A stretch of DNA of 17,085 nt from an uncultured Eubacterium sp. (lineage in GTDB: Bacteria; Bacillota; Clostridia; Lachnospirales; Lachnospiraceae): NCBI GenBank assembly GCA_947573465.1, contig CANPET010000014.1:1-17085 (forward strand), read 5' to 3'. Shown here piece after piece: positions 8,358 to 16,075 of the stretch. The notes beneath the pieces are model-generated. The model saw nothing but the letters and a program-made list of their open reading frames with translations, ran no database searches and had not been told where the DNA came from. A program made the translations under genes and the position numbers. The first letter of the stretch is position 1. Every line of letters begins with the position of its first letter.

Positions 8358-8391
8358 GAAAAAAATAACGCAACATTATAAAATGCTGCGT
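8358..8391 (-). terminator. Terminator of 6S RNA
   Basis: On the minus strand ACGCAGCATT and AATGTTGCGT (8368-8377 with 8382-8391) form a 10-bp stem with one G-U pair and a 4-nt loop, followed by TATTTTTTT. It lies directly after the 3' end of the 6S RNA. Confidence 0.88.
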
Positions 8392-8400
8392 TTCTTTTCT

Positions 8401-8576
8401 TATGTATACCCGAGGTGCCGTCCTGCGTTTTGAGTCCTAGCATACGCCAGGTGGGCAACCGCATCTAAAGTTACTGCCTTCCACTGAAACGAGGCCTGAC
8501 ATCCCTTTAGAGATATAGGAATCCCTTTCATCAAACTGTAGGTTCAAATTAGCAGGTTTATCAACACTTCAGGTAC
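8401..8576 (-). ncRNA. ssrS: 6S RNA
   Basis: A roughly 175-nt RNA that mimics an open promoter and binds the sigma-A RNA polymerase holoenzyme, tuning transcription in stationary phase. The 5' end GTACCTGAAGTGTT pairs with the 3' end GGCACCTCGGGTATAC to form the closing stem, matching the 6S arrangement (for example CUGAGAUGUU / GGCAUCUCGG in E. coli). The internal segments TTTGAACCTACAGTTTGATG, GGGATTCCTATA and CCACCTGGCGTATGCTAGG are as I recall them from clostridial 6S RNAs. It has its own promoter and terminator, and no open frame of note covers it. The call rests on recalled consensus and end pairing, not on a covariance search. Confidence 0.9.
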
Positions 8577-8580
8577 TTTT

Positions 8581-8609
8581 ATTATAATCTACCTCACTAT
8601 ATTTTGCAA
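8581..8609 (-). promoter_or_regulatory. Promoter of 6S RNA
   Basis: TTGCAA (8604-8609), a 17-base spacer and a consensus TATAAT (8581-8586) on the minus strand. Transcription would start near 8575, which agrees with the 5' end expected from the closing stem of the RNA. Confidence 0.85.
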
Positions 8610-8662
8610 TGTTTTTCGTTTTCCAATTTTTTCTGTTTTTCAACAGAAACCCATGACTAAGT

Positions 8663-8703
8663 AAAGGAAAACTCCCTTTCGAAAGTAAACTTTCTAAGAG
8701 AGT
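8663..8703 (-). terminator. Terminator of pckA
   Basis: On the minus strand ACTCTCTT pairs with AAGGGAGT (one G-U), enclosing a GAAAG/CTTTC stem, and is followed by TTTTCCTTT. It lies about 28 bases after the pckA stop. A separate perfect 8-bp hairpin at 8630-8649 (TTTCTGTT / AACAGAAA) has no U-tract. Confidence 0.78.
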
Positions 8704-8730
8704 CTTCGCATTTATTTATATCAATTGTAT

Positions 8731-10338
8731 TTAGTCTAAAGTAGGTCCTGCTGAAACAAGTGCCTTTCCTGCTTCGTTTGCTGTATATTTAACAAAGTTC
8801 TTATTGAATCTTTCTGCAAGATCTTTTGCCTTTGCTTCCCATTCAGAAGCATCTGCATATGTGTCACGAGGATCAAGGATTGCTGGATCAACACCTGGAA
8901 GTTCTGTAGGAACTTCAAAATTGAACATAGGAATCTTCTTTGTCGGTGCATTGTTAATATCACCACTTAAGATTGCATCAATGATTCCACGGGTATCCTT
9001 AATAGAGATACGTTTTCCTGTTCCATTCCATCCTGTATTTACTAAGTAAGCCTTTGCTCCATTCTGTTCCATCTTCTTAACAAGTTCTTCAGCGTACTTT
9101 GTAGGATGAAGCTCTAAGAATGCCTGACCAAAACATGCTGAGAATGTTGGTGTAGGTTCTGTAATTCCACGCTCTGTACCTGCAAGTTTTGCAGTAAATC
9201 CTGATAAGAAATAGTACTGTGTCTGTTCTGGTGTCAAAATAGATACTGGTGGTAATACACCAAATGCATCTGCTGATAAGAAGATAACATCTTTTGCAGC
9301 TGGTGCTGTAGACACTGGACGAACAATATTGTCAATATGATTAATCGGATAAGAAACACGTGTATTTTCTGTTACACTCTTATCATCAAAATCAATCTTT
9401 CCATCTGCATCAACAGTAACATTTTCTAATAAAGCATTACGTCTGATTGCATTGTAGATATCTGGTTCTGATTCTTTATCAAGATTAATAACCTTAGCAT
9501 AACAACCACCTTCAAAGTTGAATACACCATTGTCATCCCAACCATGCTCATCATCACCAATAAGTAATCTCTTTGGATCTGTAGAAAGTGTTGTCTTACC
9601 TGTTCCTGAAAGACCGAAGAATACTGCTGTATTCTTTCCATCCATATCTGTGTTTGCTGAACAGTGCATTGATGCAATACCCTTTAATGGAAGATAGTAG
9701 TTCATCATTGAGAACATACCCTTTTTCATTTCTCCACCATACCATGTGTTAAGGATAACCTGCTCACGGCTTGTAATATTAAATAAAACTGCTGTCTCTG
9801 AATTAAGACCAAGTTCTTTATAGTTTTCAACTTTTGCCTTTGAAGCATTATATACGATAAAGTCTGGCTCAAAGTTTTCAAGTTCTTCATCTGTAGGAAC
9901 GATAAACATGTTCTTTACAAAGTGTGCCTGCCATGCTACTTCCATAATAAATCTTACTGCCATACGTGTATCTTTGTTTGCTCCACAAAATGCATCTACA
10001 ACATATAACTTCTTACCTGAAAGTTCTTCAATAGCTAACTTCTTGCATGCTTCCCAAGCTTCCTGTGATGCTGGGTGGTTATCGTTTGGATATTCTTCGG
10101 AAGTCCACCATACTGTATCTTTAGAATTTTCATCTTCAACGATAAATTTATCTTTTGGTGAACGTCCTGTATAAATACCAGTCATAACGTTCACTGTGTC
10201 AAGTTCAGTTACCTGTCCTTTTTCATATCCTTCTAATTCTGGATTTGTCTCATCTTCAAATAACTTTTCATAGGAAGGATTATGAATTATTTCATTCACA
10301 CCTGTGATGCCATACTTGCTTAAATCAATTGTTGCCAT
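8731..10338 (-). CDS. pckA: Phosphoenolpyruvate carboxykinase (ATP)
   Basis: A 535-residue cytosolic enzyme interconverting oxaloacetate + ATP and phosphoenolpyruvate + CO2 + ADP. In fermentative anaerobes it can run in either direction (gluconeogenesis, or CO2 fixation toward succinate). ATP-type PEPCK signatures are clear: substrate loop TGRSPKDKF (57-65), WYGGEMKKG (199-207, metal and substrate ligands), the P-loop GLSGTGKTTLS (242-252), the kinase-2 motif LIGDDEHGWDDNG (259-271) and NTGWNGTGKRISI near the C-terminus. The length is normal for the family. The start ATG (10336-10338) is preceded by GAGG and AAAGG. It is transcribed alone from the strong promoter at 10417-10445 and ends at its own terminator. 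Confidence 0.98.
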   Translation of the reverse strand: MATIDLSKYGITGVNEIIHNPSYEKLFEDETNPELEGYEKGQVTELDTVNVMTGIYTGRSPKDKFIVEDENSKDTVWWTSEEYPNDNHPASQEAWEACKKLAIEELSGKKLYVVDAFCGANKDTRMAVRFIMEVAWQAHFVKNMFIVPTDEELENFEPDFIVYNASKAKVENYKELGLNSETAVLFNITSREQVILNTWYGGEMKKGMFSMMNYYLPLKGIASMHCSANTDMDGKNTAVFFGLSGTGKTTLSTDPKRLLIGDDEHGWDDNGVFNFEGGCYAKVINLDKESEPDIYNAIRRNALLENVTVDADGKIDFDDKSVTENTRVSYPINHIDNIVRPVSTAPAAKDVIFLSADAFGVLPPVSILTPEQTQYYFLSGFTAKLAGTERGITEPTPTFSACFGQAFLELHPTKYAEELVKKMEQNGAKAYLVNTGWNGTGKRISIKDTRGIIDAILSGDINNAPTKKIPMFNFEVPTELPGVDPAILDPRDTYADASEWEAKAKDLAERFNKNFVKYTANEAGKALVSAGPTLD

Positions 10339-10392
10339 TTCCTTTACCTCTTTTCTTTAAAATCATTAAATTGATGAATCTGTAATTATAAA

Positions 10393-10408
10393 AACAATTC
10401 AACAATTC
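10393..10408 (-). repeat. Tandem 8-bp repeat at the pckA transcription start
   Basis: GAATTGTT occurs twice without a gap, covering about +3 to +18 of the predicted pckA transcript. Its position just after the promoter suits an operator, but I know no regulator for this motif. Confidence 0.5.
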
Positions 10409-10416
10409 CACACTGA

Positions 10417-10445
10417 ATTATATACGAAGCCCTTTATATTGTCAA
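10417..10445 (-). promoter_or_regulatory. Sigma-A promoter of pckA
   Basis: Perfect consensus TTGACA (10440-10445) and TATAAT (10417-10422) with a 17-base spacer on the minus strand. It predicts a start near 10410 and a leader of about 72 nt. I found no good CcpA cre site around it. Confidence 0.92.
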
Positions 10446-10510
10446 TCTTAACCGTTTTTTGACATGTTTTTTTAACAATTTATTAACAAAATAAAGTTTT
10501 TAGATGTATT

Positions 10511-10555
10511 TTATATATTTAAATCTTTTCTACTATACTTCATATATGCTGCCAT
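10511..10555 (-). CDS. Possible 14-residue peptide after the acyltransferase gene
   Basis: A short open frame, MAAYMKYSRKDLNI, begins 12 bases after the acyltransferase stop. A perfect AGGAGG directly overlaps that stop codon and lies eight bases ahead of the ATG. It would be the last cistron of the yfbR-topB-glmS operon. It matches nothing I recognise. It may be a translated micro-protein, the stub of a decayed gene, or chance in an AT-rich spacer. Confidence 0.35.
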   Translation of the reverse strand: MAAYMKYSRKDLNI

Positions 10556-10567
10556 AACAGCTGCCTC

Positions 10568-11227
10568 CTACTTTTTCGCTACTATGTGGTCCTTATCCTT
10601 AAAAATATGACCTTCTGGTATTACGCCTCTGACACTTGACAATGGATAAATATTACAATTTCTTCCAATTACTGTACCAGGGTTTAGTACGGAATTGCAT
10701 CCTACTTCCACATAATCACCAAGCATTGCACCAAACTTCTTTAATCCTGTTTCAATCTGTTCAGTACCATTCTTAACGACTACCAAAGTTTTATCTGATT
10801 TCACGTTAGATGTAATTGAACCGGCTCCCATGTGCGAATGCGTTCCAAGAATACTATCACCAACGTAGTTATAATGTGGTACCTGAACAGTATTAAATAA
10901 AACAACATTCTTTAATTCTGTAGAATTTCCTACTACACAGTTTTTTCCTACAATAACCTTTCCTCTTACAAATGCTCCCGGTCTTACTTCCGTATCTGCA
11001 TCTATAATCAATGGTCCATTCAATGTTGCTGTCTTTGCCACTGTGACTGATTTATGAATCCAGATATCATCTGATGGATGTTCGAATTCATCTGTCGGCA
11101 ATGTTGAACCTAATTTCAAAATAAAGTCTCCAATATCTGCTAAAACTTCCCAAGGATAGGTCTTTCCTGTAAAAAGCTCTGCTGCAATAGTTTCATTTAA
11201 ATCATACATATCTTTGATTGTGTACAT
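10568..11227 (-). CDS. Left-handed beta-helix (hexapeptide repeat) acyltransferase, GlmU C-terminus-like
   Basis: A 219-residue single-domain acyltransferase, often labelled UDP-N-acetylglucosamine pyrophosphorylase in related genomes. The N-terminal 50 or so residues are helical. From about 55 on, hexapeptide repeats form the beta-helix (IWIHKSVTVAKTATLNGPLI, VRPGAFVRGKVIVGKNCVVG, VEVGCNSVLNPGTVIGRNCN). It contains YVGDSILGTHSHMGAGS, with the His of the GlmU acetyltransferase-type active site. There is no nucleotidyltransferase domain (no GxGTRM motif), so it cannot be a pyrophosphorylase by itself. It follows glmS on the same strand, 180 bp away, across a large palindromic element. A role in amino-sugar acetylation is plausible from this context but unproven; the substrate is unknown. 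The start ATG has AAGGAGAG in front of it. Confidence 0.85.
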   Translation of the reverse strand: MYTIKDMYDLNETIAAELFTGKTYPWEVLADIGDFILKLGSTLPTDEFEHPSDDIWIHKSVTVAKTATLNGPLIIDADTEVRPGAFVRGKVIVGKNCVVGNSTELKNVVLFNTVQVPHYNYVGDSILGTHSHMGAGSITSNVKSDKTLVVVKNGTEQIETGLKKFGAMLGDYVEVGCNSVLNPGTVIGRNCNIYPLSSVRGVIPEGHIFKDKDHIVAKK

Positions 11228-11248
11228 GGTTTCTCTCCTTTTTCTATA

Positions 11249-11397
11249 AATAAGCGATACATTCGTTATTGATAAGAGTGGAATTTTACCACTCTTATCA
11301 ATAACTACGCGCGCAAGCGCGCTGTAAACATAGAAAGAAAATCACGATTGCAAGTAAACTTGCATCGTGTTTTCTTTCTATGTTTGTATCGCTTATT
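11249..11397. repeat. 149-bp cloverleaf-like palindromic element between glmS and the acyltransferase
   Basis: Perfect 13-bp terminal inverted repeats (AATAAGCGATACA at 11249-11261, complement at 11385-11397) enclose three further arms. Arm 1 is a perfect 17-bp stem (11265-11281 with 11289-11305) with a 7-nt loop. Arm 2 is a GC-only stem GCGCG/CGCGC (11309-11322). Arm 3 is 16 bp (11326-11341 with 11370-11385) extended by CACGA/TCGTG and TGCAAG/CTTGCA with single-base bulges. Nearly every base can pair. There is no terminator U-tract and no open frame. It sits between two genes on the same strand, so it is probably part of their mRNA. Confidence 0.85.
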
Positions 11398-11407
11398 GTG
11401 TTCACGT

Positions 11408-13228
11408 TTACTCAACTGTTACTGATTTTGCCAAGTTTCTAGGCTTATCGACATTCAGTCCTTTTAATACTGTTGTGTAATATGCAACCAACTGAAGTGG
11501 TACTACTGCTACCATTGGCATTAAAACATCTTCAAGTACCGGTACTTCAATGATTTCATCCATTACGCCTTCATTAAACTCTGTTCCTTTTTTGCATACA
11601 GTAATCGTAAATGCGCCTCTCGACTTTACTTCTACGATATTACTTACCATTTTTTCTAACAATTCTTCCTGTGTTGCCACACTGATAACCGGCATCTCGT
11701 CAGTTACAAGAGAAATAGTTCCATGCTTTAACTCTCCTGCAGCATAACTTTCAGAATGAATATATGAAATCTCTTTTAACTTTAATGAGCCTTCCATACT
11801 TAATGTATAATCAAGTCCACGTCCAATATATAGTAAACTAGATGTTGTAATTAACTTGCTTGCAACATACTGACATCTGTCTGAACATTCCATTGTTTCC
11901 TCAATCACTTCAGGTATCTTCTCAAGCTCTGCTGTCAGTCTCATACATTCTTCTTTGCTGATTTGTCCCTTTGCATATGCCATTTCAAAGGCAAGAAGAT
12001 ACATCACTGCCATCTGAACAGAAAAGGCCTTGGTTGATGCTACAGAAATCTCCGGACCTGCATGAGTATAAATTACCATATCGGCCTCTCTGGCAATAGA
12101 TGAACCTTTTACATTAACAACAGCCAGTACCTTAGCTCCCTTTTCGTGTGCCAAATGCAATGCTGCTTTTGTGTCGGCAGTTTCACCAGACTGTGAAACG
12201 ACAATTACCAAATCATCAGGTGTTACAATCGGATCTCTGTATCGGAATTCTGATGCGATATCTACAGTAACCTCACATCTTGCTAATTTTTCAATAACAT
12301 ATTTTCCTACCATACCTGCATGCATCGCTGTACCACATGCTACAATAAAGATTTTTCTGACATTTTTTAAACTTTCTTCTGTAATTCCACATTCTGAAAG
12401 ATTTGGCATACCGTCAACAATTCTTGGAGCAATAGTTGTTCTTACTGCTGTAGGCTGTTCATGAATTTCTTTTAGCATGAAATGCTCATATCCACCCTTT
12501 TCAGCAGCATCCATATCAAGATCTGAAATCTTAACTTCCTTAACAATCTCTTTTTTGTGAATATCACAAAACTCTACTCTGTCTGCCTTGATTGTAGCAA
12601 TTTCATTTTCTTCTAACAGATAATATTTTCTAGTATACTGTAAAATTGCCGGAACATCTGATGCAATAAAATTCTCTTCTTCTCCCACTCCGATAATCAG
12701 CGGACTGTCTTTTCTTACAGCGAAAATTTTATTTGGAAATTCTCTGAACATAATTCCAAGAGCATATGCTCCTCTGATATCTTTTAAAGCCTTTACAATC
12801 GCATCAATAGGATCTCCATCATAATAAAAGTCCAGTAATTTTGCCACTGTCTCAGTGTCTGTTTCACTTTCAAAAGAATATCCTTTTCCAATTAAAAACT
12901 TTTTGATATCTTTATAATTCTCTATAATACCATTATGTACTATAGTGACTCTCTTGCTGCCATGAGGATGTGAATTAATGTCTGACGGTTCACCATGGGT
13001 TGCCCATCTTGTATGTCCAATACCACAATGTCCATCCGGCTTATGATTTTCACTGATTTTATCTCTCAGATTCTGCAATTCTCCCTTAGACTTTTCAACA
13101 GTAATCTGACCATTTTCAAATACTGCAATTCCTGCTGAATCATATCCTCTATATTCCAACTTTGATAAAGAGTTTAAAAGTACATCCGTACAATCTCTTT
13201 CTCCTACATATCCTACAATTCCACACAT
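11408..13228 (-). CDS. glmS: Glutamine-fructose-6-phosphate aminotransferase (isomerizing)
   Basis: A 606-residue cytosolic enzyme making glucosamine-6-phosphate from fructose-6-phosphate and glutamine, the entry step to UDP-GlcNAc, peptidoglycan and teichoic acids. It starts MCGIVGYVG, so Cys2 is the N-terminal nucleophile after Met removal. The class II glutamine amidotransferase domain covers about 1-220 (RWATHGEPSDINSHPH). Two SIS sugar-isomerase domains follow (VACGTAMHAGMVGKYVIEKL; VSQSGETADTKAALHLA; YIGRGLDYTLSMEGSLKLKE), and it ends with the usual DKPRNLAKSVTVE. Its ATG shares one base with the topB stop (TAATG), and the ribosome binding site AAGGAGGG lies within topB, so translation is coupled. 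There is therefore no room for a glmS ribozyme directly upstream, unlike many other Firmicutes. Confidence 0.98.
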   Translation of the reverse strand: MCGIVGYVGERDCTDVLLNSLSKLEYRGYDSAGIAVFENGQITVEKSKGELQNLRDKISENHKPDGHCGIGHTRWATHGEPSDINSHPHGSKRVTIVHNGIIENYKDIKKFLIGKGYSFESETDTETVAKLLDFYYDGDPIDAIVKALKDIRGAYALGIMFREFPNKIFAVRKDSPLIIGVGEEENFIASDVPAILQYTRKYYLLEENEIATIKADRVEFCDIHKKEIVKEVKISDLDMDAAEKGGYEHFMLKEIHEQPTAVRTTIAPRIVDGMPNLSECGITEESLKNVRKIFIVACGTAMHAGMVGKYVIEKLARCEVTVDIASEFRYRDPIVTPDDLVIVVSQSGETADTKAALHLAHEKGAKVLAVVNVKGSSIAREADMVIYTHAGPEISVASTKAFSVQMAVMYLLAFEMAYAKGQISKEECMRLTAELEKIPEVIEETMECSDRCQYVASKLITTSSLLYIGRGLDYTLSMEGSLKLKEISYIHSESYAAGELKHGTISLVTDEMPVISVATQEELLEKMVSNIVEVKSRGAFTITVCKKGTEFNEGVMDEIIEVPVLEDVLMPMVAVVPLQLVAYYTTVLKGLNVDKPRNLAKSVTVE

Positions 13229-15390
13229 TATTTTGCCCTCCTTTTATTATAGAACTGTGCTACATAATTATAATAACTAGTCATCTGTCCTGCATTATTT
13301 AAATTAATTACATTATTGAATCTGCCTTTAATAAAAGTATTTAACTTTTCCATATATTCGTCAGCTGTAATCTGTCCTTCTGCAACCTGTGTAAGCCCCA
13401 GTTCCCAACTGGCTGTAAGTTCCGGATTCAATAGTGATTTTATGGAGCCATGCACCACTCCAAATATCATCTCACCTAACTGTGTAGGTGTAATAACCTG
13501 TGTTTTTTTGTTTAAAGCAATATATTTGATATTTGTCAGTTTCTTTATAATCTCAGCTCTTGTTGCACTGGTCCCAATTCCTGAACCTTTTATCTGTGCA
13601 CGAAGATCCTCGTCTTCTATTAATTGTCCTGCATTTTCCATGGCAAGTATTAAAGAACCTGACGTATATCTTTTCGGTGGAGTTGTCTCTCCTTCCTTAA
13701 TATTACACTCTGTTACCGGGATTTTATCTCCCTTCTTCATATTATACAACAAATTAAAGAATTCTTCATCAAGACTTTGTTCCATATTTTCTTCATCCTG
13801 ATTTTCTGTATTCTCACTATCCTTTTCTTTATTATCTTTTATTTCACCTGGTTTATTATTCTTTTTCTTTTCTTTTGGAACACCTGCAATCTCAAAATAT
13901 CCTTTCTGTACTAAAATTTTAAAATTAGATGAAAACTGCTCTGTTGTTGTGGTTCCATCTGAAAAGGTCGCAGGCATAATCCCTGTCAATGTTGCTTTTT
14001 TATATATCGCAGGTGGATAAAAAATACTTAAAAACCGGCGTACAATCACCATATAAACTTTTTGATTGATTGGCTTTTGCTTTGCAAGTCCTGCCAGTCC
14101 CTGACCAGTAGGCACTATCGCATAATGGTCTGTGATTTTTTTGTCATCAACATACTTTGTTTTTTCTAAACCTTTATATAATCCATTTGCCAATATATTT
14201 TTTGCAAATCCTGCACATGGTCCATAATTTTGCAGACCACCAATATTCTTATGTATTTCTTTACAGACAGCCGTAGAAAGAACTCTGGCATCTGTTCTCG
14301 GATAAGTACAAAGTTTCGCCTCATACAACTGCTGAACCACATTTAATGTTTCATCCGGACTAATTTTAAACATCTTAGAACAGTCATTTTGTAATTCTGC
14401 CAGATTATATAATAATGGCGGCTGTTTTTTCTCATCCTTCATGGTGATTGACTTGATTGTCATCTCTAATGGATAAGGTTGTTTTACCTGCACTTCTTTA
14501 AATGCCTTCATTTCCTGTTGATTATTTTCATCAACCTGAACCGGACCATGCTTTTCTAATGCATTGATCAACGCCTGCGCAGTCGTCTTTTCTTTAAATC
14601 CATTTTCTTTATACAATAATGGAGATTCATAAAATTTTGAACCTTTTACAGCCTTCCATTCCGTATCAATCATACGTCCAGAAATATTTGTCTGTGCCAT
14701 CACACGATAAAAAGGTGTTTTTACAAAGTTTCTGATTTCCCGCTCTCTGTTACAAATCATTCCAAGAACACAAGTCATAACACGACCTACATTAATGGAC
14801 TTCCACCCATCCTTTAAAAAGTTTTGAATAGAATTTCCATACTTCAATGTAAGAAGCCTTGAAAAGTTAATTCCCATCAGATAATCTTCTTTGGCTCTAA
14901 GGTATGCTGCATCAGACAGATTATTATATTCTTTCAAATCTTTTGCTTCCCTGATACCTCTGAGAATCTCTTCCTCTGTCTGTGAATCTATCCATACGCG
15001 CTTTTCTGTCTTATTTTTAACTCCTGCTTCCTGCGCAACCAGTCTGTAAATATATTCTCCCTCACGTCCCGAGTCTGTACACACATAAATTGTGTCTACA
15101 TCATCACGGTTTAATATATCCTTAACAATCTGAAACTGCTTTTTTACCCCGGGAATCACTTCGTATTTCCAATCCTCAGGTATAAATGGCAAATCTCTCA
15201 AATTCCACTTTTTATATCTTTCATCATAAACTTCCGGATAACTCATTGTGACCAGATGACCTACACACCATGTAACGATTGCCTTGTCACTCTCCATATA
15301 TCCGTCCCGTCTTGTTGTATTCAATTTTAACGCTTTTGCAAACTCTGCGGCAACACTTGGTTTCTCCGCGATGAATACTGCTTTTCCCAT
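13228..15390 (-). CDS. topB: DNA topoisomerase III (type IA)
   Basis: A 720-residue type IA topoisomerase that cuts one strand and passes another, decatenating DNA and relaxing negative supercoils. The Toprim domain is N-terminal: AEKPSVA with E9, and TDSGREGEYIYR with D106 and E110. The usual DxDxE is DSGRE here, with Gly at 108 replacing the second Asp, a variant resembling the DAGREGE type of some other TopB-like proteins. The catalytic Tyr is Y363 in LCTYPRTDARVL, and the late motif GSGIGTSATRAEIIKKL is present. A charged Lys/Glu/Asn-rich insert of about 40 residues (near 505-545) interrupts the core. The start ATG has GGGAG in front. It follows yfbR by 69 bp and overlaps glmS by one base. 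The lack of relaxase or integrase genes nearby argues for a chromosomal rather than a mobile copy. Confidence 0.95.
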   Translation of the reverse strand: MGKAVFIAEKPSVAAEFAKALKLNTTRRDGYMESDKAIVTWCVGHLVTMSYPEVYDERYKKWNLRDLPFIPEDWKYEVIPGVKKQFQIVKDILNRDDVDTIYVCTDSGREGEYIYRLVAQEAGVKNKTEKRVWIDSQTEEEILRGIREAKDLKEYNNLSDAAYLRAKEDYLMGINFSRLLTLKYGNSIQNFLKDGWKSINVGRVMTCVLGMICNREREIRNFVKTPFYRVMAQTNISGRMIDTEWKAVKGSKFYESPLLYKENGFKEKTTAQALINALEKHGPVQVDENNQQEMKAFKEVQVKQPYPLEMTIKSITMKDEKKQPPLLYNLAELQNDCSKMFKISPDETLNVVQQLYEAKLCTYPRTDARVLSTAVCKEIHKNIGGLQNYGPCAGFAKNILANGLYKGLEKTKYVDDKKITDHYAIVPTGQGLAGLAKQKPINQKVYMVIVRRFLSIFYPPAIYKKATLTGIMPATFSDGTTTTEQFSSNFKILVQKGYFEIAGVPKEKKKNNKPGEIKDNKEKDSENTENQDEENMEQSLDEEFFNLLYNMKKGDKIPVTECNIKEGETTPPKRYTSGSLILAMENAGQLIEDEDLRAQIKGSGIGTSATRAEIIKKLTNIKYIALNKKTQVITPTQLGEMIFGVVHGSIKSLLNPELTASWELGLTQVAEGQITADEYMEKLNTFIKGRFNNVINLNNAGQMTSYYNYVAQFYNKRRAK

Positions 15391-15459
15391 TTTATCTCCC
15401 AGCTGGTTCTTTCTAGTATATTCCTAAATAATATTGTTCTATTTATCTCACAATATCAA

Positions 15460-16038
15460 TTATATTTTATTAATCTCATCTAATGTCATCGTATATGATG
15501 CGAGAAATTCCTCTATAAAAATATTGGTTTCTTCCATATTCATCTCTTCTAATGCCTGTTTAATAGCAGTCTCTGCTTTTGAAAAATCCTTATTCCCTGT
15601 ATTTTTTTCTTCAATACACTTAATATATGCTGAAAGCTTATCCGCTGCTTTAACATATTTCCACTCTTCGCTCTCATTCTCAATTAAAATCTCTTTGTAA
15701 GCATCACGCATATCTTCAGGAATTTCTGATAGAAGTTGATTTGCAGCAATATGTTCCACCTTTTTATAAGCATCTCTTATTTCCGGAGCATAATATTTAA
15801 TCGGTGTTGGCAAGTCTCCTGTAATTATCTCACTGGTGTCATGCATAATCCCCATCATTGCAATATGTTCCGCATTTAAATTCTTCCCTAAACGTACATT
15901 TCCAATAACAGCCAAAGCATGTGCAATTACTGCCACCTGCAAGCTGTGTTCTGCAATATTTTCATTATTGGTATTCCGCATTAATCCCCAACGATTGATA
16001 TACTTCATTCTGGCAAGCATGCCAAAAAAATTATTCAT
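15460..16038 (-). CDS. yfbR: 5'-deoxynucleotidase, YfbR family HD-domain protein
   Basis: A 192-residue cytosolic HD-domain phosphohydrolase, expected to remove the 5' phosphate from deoxyribonucleoside monophosphates and so balance dNTP pools. It aligns along its length with E. coli YfbR as I recall it. Shared features are the N-terminal RMKYINRWGLMRN (R16, W17), the metal and catalytic residues H31 in ENIAEHSLQVA, H66-D67 and E70 in MHDTSEIITGDLPTPIKYY, and D133 in KAADKLSAYIKCIEE. It ends TLDEINKI, much like the LSLDEIS tail of the E. coli protein. The ATG at 16036-16038 follows AAAGGAG. It is the first gene of the run yfbR-topB-glmS-acyltransferase. The 69-bp gap to topB holds only a weak ATATTGT/ACAATAT repeat and no clear terminator. 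Confidence 0.94.
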   Translation of the reverse strand: MNNFFGMLARMKYINRWGLMRNTNNENIAEHSLQVAVIAHALAVIGNVRLGKNLNAEHIAMMGIMHDTSEIITGDLPTPIKYYAPEIRDAYKKVEHIAANQLLSEIPEDMRDAYKEILIENESEEWKYVKAADKLSAYIKCIEEKNTGNKDFSKAETAIKQALEEMNMEETNIFIEEFLASYTMTLDEINKI

Positions 16039-16075
16039 TATATTTCTCCTTTGTTACAAAAAATAACAGTTTATA

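Noticed and set aside
8630..8649. 8-bp hairpin as a second pckA terminator
   Set aside because: It is perfect but AT-rich and lacks a following U-run on the minus strand. The better terminator at 8663-8703 comes first.
10423..10520. CcpA cre site upstream of pckA
   Set aside because: Repeated TTGTTAA motifs are present, but none fits TGWAANCGNTNWCA, including the central CG.
11326..11385. Arm 3 of the palindromic element as the glmS terminator
   Set aside because: The stem is strong but is not followed by a U-tract on either strand. The bases after it form the outer stem of the element instead.
13228..15390. topB as a mark of an integrative element
   Set aside because: TopB homologues occur on conjugative elements, but the neighbours here (yfbR, glmS) are housekeeping and no relaxase, integrase or type IV secretion gene is present.
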